Made by a program: the position numbers and the translations under genes. Below, piece by piece: positions 1 through 38,846 of a DNA stretch of 64,000 nucleotides. The stretch spans positions 1,266,520 to 1,330,519 of the forward strand of contig NC_020174.2 of assembly GCF_000224145.3 (NCBI RefSeq). Reading direction: 5' to 3'. The notes beneath the pieces were generated by a model, which was not told the DNA's origin, ran no database searches, and was given only the letters and a program-made list of their open reading frames with translations. This DNA is from Ciona intestinalis. Lineage: Eukaryota > Chordata > Ascidiacea > Phlebobranchia > Cionidae. The first letter of the stretch is position 1. Each line of letters begins with the position of its first letter.

Positions 1-370
1 AATATATCCTGACATGCTTTGTACACACAGCCTTTAGTTTAAATCACCAGGTCAGTCGTAGCAATGGGCAGAACATAAAATAATCAATGCCATCAAATAA
101 ACCATGTTGATCGTAAATAAGTGTTTAGAAGATTTTAATTTCCCATTTGGCAATTTTCCGATGAGTACATATTTTACTTATTTAATCAAACACATTTTCT
201 AGTCTTAATAAAACTCTCACCTTGAAACAAGACCTTACATTACAACATATGTTACAAGCATCACTGAAAATCCTAAATGTAAAATTATATTTTTTTGTGC
301 ACCATTGTTTGCACAATTATTGGTGCCTTTTGTTTAATTTCACAGACCACGATATTTTGTTTTTTTGCAG

Positions 371-3300
371 ATTCTTTGGTGGTTTGATTGAAGACGTGAA
401 ACGGAAAGCACCTTTCTATTTCTCCGACTTCAAAGATTGTTTAAGCATTCAGTGTCTTGCATCGTTCATCTTTCTCTACTTTGCCATCCTGACCCCAATC
501 GTAACATTCGGAGGTTTGCTGGGCGATGCTACGCACAATTACATCGTGAGTCTTGTTTTATCAGCTTAGAGATAAAAGTGACAGAACGCCAATGTATCGA
601 GCGCGTATGTCACCTTACACTGATTTAGATACATTTGTGTGCCTACTTTAAGTAAATTAAGTATGTTTGTTTTTTTGCTTGTTTTCTGCAAAAAAAAACA
701 ACTTTCATTATGCCTTTGCTATTCTAAAGATTAACAAAAAGAACTTTAAGTTTGAAAGCCTTCAAAAAATGCCATTTTAGTTTTTTGTGTGTAATTTTGT
801 TCTGTCTATTTTTCTATCCTATTTAATATTTAAATCGTGCATGAAACCAAAGCTTGTAACTTGAAAACCAATGTTTAACCCCAGAGAGTTTAAACACTTA
901 ATAATTGATAGTATTGTTATGTAATAGTTTATTCTATTATTGTGTAATACATTCCAGGGTACAATGGAGTCAATATTTGGTGGGGCAATATCCGGCATCT
1001 CATTCCATCTGTTAGCTGGCCAACCACTTACTATTATAGGAAGCACGGGTCCGATTCTTGTGTTTGAAAAGATCATGTTTGAGATTTGCACGTATGTTTG
1101 TGTCCATACATTGTATAGGCATCATAGGCGTAACGATTTTGAATTTGCAGTTTTACGGTGCTAAATTAGAGTTACCACTCATAGTTGTAAAACACCGGGA
1201 ACCTCAATGATTAATTTGTTGAATAATAATAAAAAATAAAAGCTTTTTTAGCTTCAAACTTGCTTGTATAACATATGATATCAACCTGTTTTTAAAGTTA
1301 GTTCTCTTCCCTATGAAATATACTGTTTTAGTTGTATTTAATTTGTTATATAAAATTAAGCCCCCATTTGTCGTTATTTTCAATAATTATTTTAACATCA
1401 CAGATCTGCTGGTATTGAATATATTTCCTTTCGTTTCTGGGTTGGTGTATGGACAGGAACTATATGCATTGGACTTGGTAGAGTATAACTTTACATTGGT
1501 GTTATTTTTAACAATATCAATATTTTCTTAAATAGAAAGAAAATTATTTGGTATACTGTTACGAAAACGTAACAAACAAAAAGGTCATTTCATTGCATAT
1601 ACATTTAATATTGTCGTTCTAGTTATGTAATATCATATTAGCCACTATATATAAAGTAATCATAGGGTAAACTGAATATAACATGAGGTCCTGTAGGACT
1701 ATTGTACATAGGAAAAACAGAATATACCTCTGCTGTGTTTTCATTGTTTATTAGAACCTCAAGTCAACCACAAGTGATTCATCTTTCTTCGAAGATAAAC
1801 ATAAAAGCATTCTGATATAAGTTATATAGATGCCTTATGTTATTACATACCGACTTGTTCACATATAACCTATATTTTCAGTGGCACTTGATGCGAGTAG
1901 TTTGATATCATATGTCACACGCTACACTGAAGAATCATTCTCTGCTCTTATATCATTGATCTTCATATACGAAGCATTTAAGGTGATTATATTAATATAT
2001 TTATGACATTTTACTAAACAAACAGTTTGTTCATGCTCTTGCTATATTTTTAGATAAGTTTGGTATAAATATTCAAGTCTTATATGTTATAGGTACCAGT
2101 GGGTTGTATACCTTTCTTAGGTAGTGAGATTTAGGTTGGTATTTTCCATTTTCTTGATTTTACCCAACAGTTTTAGATGCCTTGTAATGTATTACCTTTT
2201 AGTTAAACTTTTATACCTACTTGACTATCTATTTTGGATATTAAAATCAAATTTAACCTTTGGATACTTTCATACTTGAATATTAATTTTTAAAAATATT
2301 TTTTTAGAAATTGATCCATGAAGGCGACAAACATAAAATCTGGTACGGATGGAACCCTGATCTTATTACACAATATGGGTGAGTAGCATCCTGCCGTTTC
2401 TTGTATAAACGTTAAACATGCCACAAATTTCTTTTATAAACATTAAACATGAGCTTTGAGCTCAGGTTAACAGTGGAGCTTCTAATGGCATAACATAAGT
2501 TAAAATTCATAACAAAACCTTCAAGTTAGTCATAGTGACCCACTGACCCTGCTAACCACCCCCAACAAAAGGCAAAGTTATTTATTTATATTCCACTACG
2601 GATATTGCTCATTTAATTAAACTGTTGCTCAACTTATTGATGTTATTTCATGGTAAAATTTTGGTATTACTCATTATAAATATCTTATGGATTGTAGAGT
2701 TTATTGCAGCATTGCCGGGGTTCCAATTATGGTTACGGCCAACCATTTACCATTTTGAGTTGAATAATTCGGCCTTTATAATTAGCAACAATATTGTATT
2801 AGTAATAAAACTTACATGGTAATACATTTACCCATATTCGGTATATGTGTTCAGTGTGCTTGTTAGTTTATATACAAATTAAGTATAAGCAGAGATTTAA
2901 AAATTAAATTTTAGCCCAACAGTTAAAAAACCCAATGTATTTTTTGGTAAAATTTTTTTTTACATTTAACTTATATTTATAAATCAGATGTGAATGCCTT
3001 CCGCCTGACTTGAACCAACATAATGTTACAAACTCAACTGTGGATGAAATGATTATTCAATCAAAGGAAGCCTTATCAAGATCTCATGGAGGCAGCTCAC
3101 ACGGTAACTTAATATATACTATTATTATAAATGACTTTTAACTGGCTGGGTATATCTTTTTGGCATAAGGTCTGGTTTCAGTATGTTATAAACAAGAATT
3201 CCCATTTTGAAATTTTCTACTGTTTTCCATGAAAAAAGTTAAGTTAATTTATCTAACCTATAAATAACTTCCCATTTAAGGGACAGCAAACCAGTATATT

Positions 3301-6300
3301 TTATTAAGAGTAACCTCTATAACATTGTAGTGCAATAAAAATATGTAACTTTCAAAGTGTGTATACATGTAACAAATTATAAATTAATCTTTTGTTTCAT
3401 AATAACCATACACTTGGGCCGATTCTTAACATTTTTGTTTTTACAGGTATTTTATTCAAAACAAGCAACACATCCTACATGTGTGCCTATGCTGACAATG
3501 TTACTTTCATCAATAATACTGATACCGTGGATTGGATCAACCAGACAAAACATGTGAGTTTGTTATAATTAGATGTTGTTTAAAAGTATTACTGTCTTAG
3601 TGGGTTTTTTTGTGTTTTGAAAATTAGACCTGGCTTGTTCAAAATATTACATTCTTATTATTTTATTGGGCAGACTTAAGAGTTATTATATGTTTGATAA
3701 AATACTGTTTACAGTTCTTTTAAAGTGGGTAGCGGAAAATTGAATTGGGTTTTACTGTAAAAACATAGTGAATTATGCTGTAATAACATTGTCCACTCCT
3801 TGGGTATATATTTGCTCTATTTAACTATTTGTTACACAGGAATGTATGAACACTGCATGTGGAAACTTGTATGGGGATTCATGTCCATATGCACCAGATG
3901 CAATGCTTATGTCAGTTATTTTATTCTTTGGAACTTTTGTGATCTCTATGACGTTGAAATCGATTAAAACTTCAAGATATTTCCCCACCAAGGTGAGATT
4001 GGAAAACCCACAGGTTTTCGTCATTTTTTCAGATATTTTATATCTTGTTTGTGGTGTAAAGAGTATTTTTCTATTTTCCCATACCAATTCACATTAAATT
4101 TAAGGTTTTTTTTTTCGGGAGTGTACTTTTTTATAATTCAACACGTTAGTGGCCCTATTGGTCCTGTATCGCCAAACAGTTATTCTCATTGTCCTTTGCG
4201 GTGATCATTTTAAAAAAAATTTCAGTTCTAAAACTCTTTTCACCTTGACCAAAAATAATTCAGAATAGAAAATTAGTTAAATGCTTAAGTCTTTGTCTGT
4301 TATTTTCACACAGGTTCGTTCCATCATCAGTGACTTTGCCGTCACCATTGGTATTGGTCTGATGGTTCTGTTTGACATTCTAATGGACCTGGATACTTCC
4401 AAACTTATTGTACCAGAATCATTCAGGGTAAGATGGCTGGTGTGTGTAAAGTATGTTTGTCTTCTGTTTTATGCGTGCTACAGCTTATCAGTAAGGTTAA
4501 AAATAGCTATAGTACTGCGGGGGAAGATGGGACACCTTTAGAACATAATATCCAAATACCCTAATCGTGTTTTAAACAATTAAAAACGGTTTATGGGAGT
4601 TGTGAGGATACAGTTTTATAATTTTTTGAATGTTCTTTGTTTGCTACCAAATGGGACGAGAAAATAGAATGTAAAGGTGTTCCATCTTTCTCCACCCTAC
4701 TGTATAATGATATTATTAGTTATGGTTGAAAATAGTCTGGTTTGCTTGTTATATGAAAACAAGTAAGTTAATGTTTTGTCTGCCATAAAACCACTGGGTT
4801 TGGGACAATGTTCAAGTGTCCTGCGCAATAACACATACCAACGGTTTTGTACCAGTGACGAGTATCAGACAGGGTTACAATGCAGTGCCTAACCACTAAG
4901 CCACGGGGCTGGACTTATATCATAACTATAATGAAGTAATACTAAATACTGAAGGTGTTAAACAAGTTTCTTACATTACTATTATGAAAACGATTTTCTA
5001 GCCGACAAGAAATGACAGAACATGGTTCATTGATCCATTGGGAAAGAACGAATGGTGGTCGATTCCAATGGCCATATTACCTGCTCTACTTGCCACCATA
5101 CTTATATTCATGGACCAACAAATCACAGCTGTCATTGTCAACAGAAAGGAGAATAAACTAAGGGTAGGATTTGTGTGTATGTTGCAGTGTATGTTCTTTA
5201 TTGTTTGTCTAAACTATCTGCCATGCTAAAAATAAATTAAAAATTCAAAAATCACCTACGAAGTTGAATTACGTGGCAGAACACCCATGTTAGAACGACT
5301 GTTGTTGCTTTGCCATGCAAGGATAAAATAAGTAGCCTATCATTTTTATCATCAAAAGTTGTCTGACCACTGAGTTTGAAACATTTGCAGTTAAAGAGGT
5401 TAGCTGGCAATGGTAGCAGTGCCAAGCCTAGAACCCTAAACTGTAGGCTAGAGACACACCAACCACTTTGCTATGGCACTTGTGTAATTATACAACAGCG
5501 GTAGAATATCATTGCTTTATACGAAATATTCTCACTTACAGAAAGGATGCGGGTATCATCTTGATCTTCTTGTTGTGTCCGTGATGTTGATCATCTGCTC
5601 AGTGATGGGTCTTCCTTGGTTCGTGGCTGCGACAGTTCTAAGCATCACCCACGTTAACTCCTTGAGGATGGAGTCCCAAACCACAGCCCCAGGGGAAATC
5701 CCCAAGTTTTTAGGGGTCCGTGAACAAAGGGTGACGGGAATCATGATATTCTTAATGATAGGGGTGTCAGTTTTCTTGACCCCTATACTGAAATACATTC
5801 CAATGCCTGTGCTGTATGGTGTCTTCCTATACATGGGGGTTTCTTCATTGAAAGGTAAAAAATATATTAGTGCAGATAAAGGATAACATTTGTATTTTTT
5901 TAAAAACTGTTAAAAAATACTCATAACTGGAACTTAGACAATTTTTGGAGTGTTTTCGGTTATACAAACAAATTCTCTGTTTAAAAAGTGCGAACTGAAC
6001 AGTGGGTCTGTAATATTCGTGTCGGCATTTGTTTATTAATACATCAAACAGTTTTTATTTTATTTAAAAATATTTTTATTATTTCATTAAGTTCTTTCAT
6101 CATTCAATCAATATTTCTACCAATCATACACATTCTTTCAACCAGGTGTTCAATTCTTTGATCGTTTGAAATTATTCTTGATGCCACCAAAGCACCAACC
6201 TGACTTTATATATCTCCGCCATGTACCACTACCTAAGGTTTACTTGTTCACTGCTTTCCAAGCATTGGGGCTCATTGTACTTTGGGTTATCAAGTCTACA

Positions 6301-7994
6301 TCACCAGTATCTATTGTCTTCCCTATGATGGTGGGTAATGATTAAAAATTTCTTTTTATTTTATATAACTCATCTTGTTTGAGTTTCATGATTATGTTCT
6401 ACATCGGTAATGTCCTACAGCCCACCATGGCACCTGAGATTCAGGCCATGTGGTTGGTCCATTACCCTGACACCCAAGGTGCTACAAACCATTAGTGGCC
6501 ACTGGGTTGGAGCAATGTGCTGCAGAGGATATCAATACTAAGCACTGATCCCTGTGTCCTTTGGTTACGATGAGATGAGCCATAGCACTAAACTACACTT
6601 ACTGTTTTCTGGTGTAATTTAGTGTTTTCCTCAGAATGTATGAAGCAGTAGATAAACAAATTATTGCCGCAATTTGTTTTATTCAGGGTATATTTTCATT
6701 TCAAATTTTCAGTAAGCAATAAATATTGTTTTACCACATGGTTAAATGGCCAACAGTTTGTTAGTTGATAAGATAATATTAATATGAAACATGTTCTGAC
6801 TTATCTTTGTTCCAGGTCGCTGCTCTTGTTGGAGTTCGCAAACTCTTCGACTTTTGCTTCTTCTCGCAACAGGATCTGATGTGGCTCGATGATCTTATGC
6901 CGGAGTCAACCAAAAAGAAGAAGGAAGATCAGAAGAAGAAGAAAGAAGAAGAGGAAGATAGCATGGAGGTACGGAACAACTGTTGAAATATTTAATACAT
7001 CCCTCTTTTTGTATTTTAATTAAAAGTTTTAAAGACAAATTAGTTTTATATTTACCTATAGTGAAGATCAGAAAGATTTTAAACAAATAACATTTTGTTA
7101 CCTTGACTTACTTTTCTCATGTATTTGTGTGAGGATGAATTTTAAACAGTTGGTCTAATATCATATATTATATTTATATGTTTTAAGAAATACTTATTTT
7201 TCTCACAGTTAAGTAAGTACGGAGGGGGTACAGTAAATGTTCCTCTTCAAGATGGAAAAGTCCTCACAATTCCTGTCTCACAGATCAACTATGAGTAAGT
7301 CTGGTTTAAATATTCCTTGTCTAAAATTGGTTTAATTTTTTTCAATAAATTCTTTTTCACCACATTTTTAATTATTTTGTCTGTAAAATCTTACTAATAG
7401 TTCTTTATGGTGTAATATGCTATAAATGTGGCGAAGCAAGCAAGGAATTGTAATTTTGCAATGACATGAGGCGATCTATATCCTGGTTTGTTATGATCCC
7501 ATAATGTTTGTACAGCCCTCAAGACCCCCACACCGTCAACATCAGCAAGGACATGGCACAAACTGCTATTTGGAAAACCATCGCAAATAATGAACTAAGT
7601 GAAAGTGAACTAAGGAAAAGGTGTGTGGATTTGTCAGTTTTTTACATTTTACTCAAAGCAAATTTCTCAAATTACTTATTTAAAATTGTCTTCGTGTATT
7701 TTTTTACCTGTGTAGTAATACTGTGATAATGGATGCCTGGTCTTCAAACTAAAGATTTGCTGTCATTTTGTAAATCTAGTTTTATGTTATTCAGTGCTAT
7801 GAACAATTTGTCTGTACTGTATGTGTCTTGCTGTTCTGTACAGGTCAATAAGGCGGTCGCAAAAGTATGAAAGTGAAGAGAAAAAGCGCTATCCAAGTAA
7901 CAGTTACTCAACCAACAGTGAGGTCCTTGCAGAGGTTAACAACCTACATGATATCGTTGTCAAGATATCCTCTGATGAAGAAACAGGAGTCTAA
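371..7994 (+). CDS. SLC4A7/8/10-like: SLC4 family sodium-coupled bicarbonate transporter, 3' part (5' end outside window)
   Basis: Electroneutral Na+/HCO3- transporter of the plasma membrane. Sixteen exons: 371-545, 958-1091, 1404-1477, 1882-1982, 2308-2378, 2988-3103, 3447-3553, 3840-3992, 4314-4427, 5002-5163, 5542-5854, 6146-6330, 6816-6968, 7209-7294, 7516-7620, 7844-7994. They sum to one leading base plus 733 codons, all in frame. Visible in order: the membrane-domain start [27 protein letters not shown], a Cys-rich glycosylatable extracellular loop (about residues 205-290 of the visible part; [15 protein letters not shown]), [15 protein letters not shown], and the last membrane segments. 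The cytoplasmic tail has LDDLMPES then a Lys/Glu-rich run, as in the NBCn1/NDCBE branch rather than NBCe1. The tail ends SSDEETGV. The N-terminal cytoplasmic domain lies before base 1. The exact orthologue among A7, A8 and A10 is not resolved; they are probably co-orthologous. Confidence 0.93.
4510..4705 (+). mobile_element. MITE family 1 copy
   Basis: Same ends (tagtactgcgggggaagatg and ctttctccaccctactgta) and the same core blocks as the copy at 41470. In an SLC4 intron. Confidence 0.75.
4790..4915 (-). repeat. tRNA-derived SINE-like repeat
   Basis: On the minus strand it has a tRNA-like head (gtggcttagtggttaggcac, an A-box-like motif) followed by a body also seen near 6400, 31040 and 34480. 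In an SLC4 intron. It is not a functional tRNA. Confidence 0.6.
5395..5485 (-). repeat. tRNA-derived SINE head
   Basis: The minus strand shows tagcaaagtggttggtgtgt (A-box-like) and gggttctagg (B-box-like) at tRNA spacing, inside an SLC4 intron. Confidence 0.5.
6405..6600 (-). repeat. SINE-like repeat
   Basis: Shares the blocks cactgggttggagcaatgtg and cctgagattcaggcc with the copies near 34480 and 23460. In an SLC4 intron. Confidence 0.55.
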
Positions 7995-9185
7995 ATGTGT
8001 ATATACAGTGGTGTACCATGCCTACATACATGACCTATATTAAGTTTTATGCATATCCGTGACTTTTTAGCATAGACCAAATGTCTTTCACAATTTTTTA
8101 AGCCAAACTTTTTGCTTCTGCTTTTTTGACTTCTTAACTAGAATCCTGTCCACTTATTATTGCCTGTCAAATGATTACGTAGCAAACACTAATTCTGTCC
8201 ATTCCATTTCATATCAGGTCTCTATCATTGTAATTCCATCCAAGTATAAATATCATTGTATTTAACAATATTCCCTCAAAAGTTTAATTTCTTGTCCAGA
8301 ATTAACTTTTTGCACAAATACCAGCACTAGCCAGTATTGGATTTTCAACAGTATTTTATCAAATCCAGCAATTGTGTTTAATTCTTTTCTTTTAGCAACC
8401 AACATACCTTTAATATAATGCAATTGTAATTTCTTACTGAACTAAATCATTTTAATTTTTAACTTACATATATATCTATGTTTCTGTTTAAATCATTTCC
8501 TGTCACCACTGCATAAAAACAAGAGTCCTACCTTTCCAGCGACACTTGACATAAGCCATCTTTGTAGCACTTACACAACTGGTATGCAGTGTTGATGCCG
8601 TAGTTTGTTTATAGCTCAATCCTTAGCGGGCCGTGTCTCTTAAGCTCTATTAAGAAACATTGAGCTAGCTTTATTAATTTCTACTATGCTGCCTCAATTC
8701 TTAATACGCATTTTCTTTAATCATTTACTTGCTTTTTACTGCACTAACCCACCACTAATTACAAGGATTGTCAATTTTTGGATTGAATCCTACTATTTTT
8801 GCTGCTTATTAATCTTTAATGTACAAATGCAATTTATAACAAAAAGTGCTAAAAATATAAATTAATAGGGTACAAATATGTTGTGTTTGCCACCAAAGAA
8901 TTTCTGGTACTTAATTTAAATTTTCTGATTTTGTTTTTAAAGTGAAAGTATAAATTCTGGTGCTAAAATAAAATAATTTTAGAAAAGGTTTGAACCTAAA
9001 TAATATGCACTGTTATAACTTTACCAAGAATGACGTGCCTATGTAATTGTTATAAAGTGTTATAATCTATCTCGATTGAACTGTCATGTACATACGTCTC
9101 TAATTTTTTGTTAAAAACATATGCGTTTGTTATCGCGTTTGTAATTGCTGGTTGGATATGGGAATAAAGCCTGCTTTAAACAACA
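7995..9185 (+). other. 3'UTR and polyadenylation site of the SLC4 gene
   Basis: The AT-rich stretch after the SLC4 stop codon has no supportable coding region. The best poly(A) signal is AATAAA at 9163-9168, about 20 bases before a CA-rich stretch, which gives a 3'UTR of roughly 1.2 kb. The end point is inferred from the signal alone. Confidence 0.5.
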
Positions 9186-9630
9186 AACAGTTCTTTTGAG
9201 CAAGTGTATTTTTAGTCAGATAAAGTAAGTATCTGCGCATTGTTAAAAAATGCTCCCAAAATTGTGTCTATTGTTTTATAAAGTCAATTGTCTAGATGAT
9301 ACCCGGTTTTTAACACAAGTGCTAATTTTTGCCGAGCACAAAACGACTACCCTATCGCAGACAACAGAACTGACAGAACGACTACTGTTGTCGAAAGCAC
9401 CATTCCGCCGGTTCGTTTTTACCAAAACGACTGATAACACCTGACTTCAAAACAAGAACTAACTTCCAAACTGAACTGGTTTGAACGATGATATATGTGT
9501 CTTAGTTTTATTAACTAGGTTGTTCTACTCGTTTCACCTATTCAGTTCGGTTAATTAAGTGTAAAATGGACAAGAAATAAGATATATAGAAATATAGAAA
9601 CTATTATTACTGTACTGTACAAAGGAACAA
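9186..9630 (+). promoter_or_regulatory. Intergenic region and presumed promoter/5'UTR of the NBEAL gene
   Basis: About 445 bases separate the predicted end of the SLC4 transcript from the NBEAL start codon, so the NBEAL core promoter or a trans-splice site should lie here. I see no clear TATA box and no strong acceptor immediately before the ATG. A 64-codon open frame at 9250-9444 has no recognisable sequence and is treated as chance. Confidence 0.35.
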
Positions 9631-37505
<27,875 letters not shown>

Positions 37506-38129
37506 CGATGACGTCGCAGTCTTGTTTTCACTATTTGATGACGTCACACATTACGTAAGCACTCGAAACGTAACCGAACCAGGGAATTTAATCGACCAGC
37601 AACGGCTGCATGAACACCAACCACGTATGTGTAAAACTCATTATTTTTCATTGTGTTACGAATGCACTTACGTACCCATTTACCGCGCAATCATATTAAC
37701 GAGGAGCCGTAGCGGTCGGTTTCCAAAACCCACGATTTCATATTTTCAAACTTTTATTCTTTTGTTTTTTCGCAATGACGTCATGTGAGCAAACTGACGT
37801 CACTGATGACGTCATACCGGTTGAAGTATTCACCTATCTATTGTAACTCATTCCTTTTTAGAATCATTTTTTTACAATTTTAACCACAGTGTGTATACGA
37901 TGACGTAACACAGTCACTTGATGACGTAATACCTATCACGTAACCGACTATAGATGACGTATTGTTTATAGGGTTAAAAATTATTATACTACGATTTAAG
38001 TTTAAGTTGCCACGTTGAACGTAAAATAATTACAATCAAAAGTTAATTAAATCTCAAATCAGCATTTACTTATCTGCACCAAATGAATATGTGACGTACA
38101 TACTTAGCCAAATATTAAGCATACAATGC
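37506..38129. other. Intergenic region between NBEAL and the adhesion GPCR, rich in TGACGTCA
   Basis: No gene is supported here. The stretch carries four perfect TGACGTCA palindromes (37539, 37776, 37795, 37807) and several TGACGTAA/TGACGTAT variants near 37900-37970. An 88-codon open frame at 37522-37788 runs through these repeats and has no recognisable protein features. It should hold the NBEAL 3'UTR and any upstream control region of the receptor gene. Confidence 0.5.
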
Positions 38130-38233
38130 ACTATATATACCAACCAACTAAATTGTTAGTGCAATAAGATACAAAATGGCGGTTCTTGCTTTTATTGTGG
38201 CCTTAATGTTGATAACGTTATATTTGCACGAGG
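38130..38233 (+). promoter_or_regulatory. TATA-type promoter with possible alternative first exon of the adhesion GPCR
   Basis: A TATATATA-like box lies at about 38132-38139, some 40 bases before an ATG at 38176. The ATG opens a short frame with a strongly hydrophobic N-terminus (MAVLAFIVALMLITLYLHEG). A donor GAGG|gtacgc after 38233 leaves one base, the same phase as the main first exon, so it can join exon 39202-39345. This could be an upstream alternative signal-peptide exon. It could also be an unrelated short transcript; no acceptor or downstream exon of its own was found. Confidence 0.35.
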
Positions 38234-38846
38234 GTACGCGGTACAATGCCTTTCAATGCAACCTGCGTTTCGTGTTTATGATGCATATTATTATTATTTA
38301 TTGTGGAGATGTAATATATATAATAAATGCATTCAATATCGCTTACTATATGTTTGTATCACCGGTTTATTAAACCGTCTGTGTTTTTAGCCCGCCCGAT
38401 ACGCATATATCGAAACGTAGCTGCTGTTTTCCGTTTAACAAAGTAGCAAAAAAGTTTGTAAAATTTGGAGATGGTTCAATTTTATGCAAAAATATCATTT
38501 CTAGTAGGTCGCTTAACAAAGACCACTGCCTTTCAAATTTTCCCCGTTAATGTACCATTACCATAGTACATTGTGTTTACAACAACATTACGTGTGAACG
38601 GCTTCATACTTTCGAATCGATCTGTATTTATAGACCTGAATTTAAGCCCAAAAAAATCTCCTTTCAACTGTTAATGGCTTTTGATTGACACATTGATACA
38701 ATGCTGCATTCGATCTGTTGTTTTAGCAAGCATCTGGTAAACGATGTCAATATGTTTCCTTATTCCTGTGACCTGTATGAGCAATTTCAAAACCCGATTT
38801 GTCTTGCATAGTAATCACTATGCAGAGGTATACAAGTAACTGCACT

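Noticed and set aside
222-569. 115-codon open frame at the window start
   Set aside because: Only bases 371-545 match the SLC4 family; the part before is intron and the part after reads past a good donor.
5556-5834. 92-codon minus-strand open frame
   Set aside because: Exactly antisense to the largest SLC4 exon; no independent motif.
37522-37788. 88-codon open frame after NBEAL
   Set aside because: Runs through TGACGTCA repeats, has no domain or splice context, and lies beyond the NBEAL stop.
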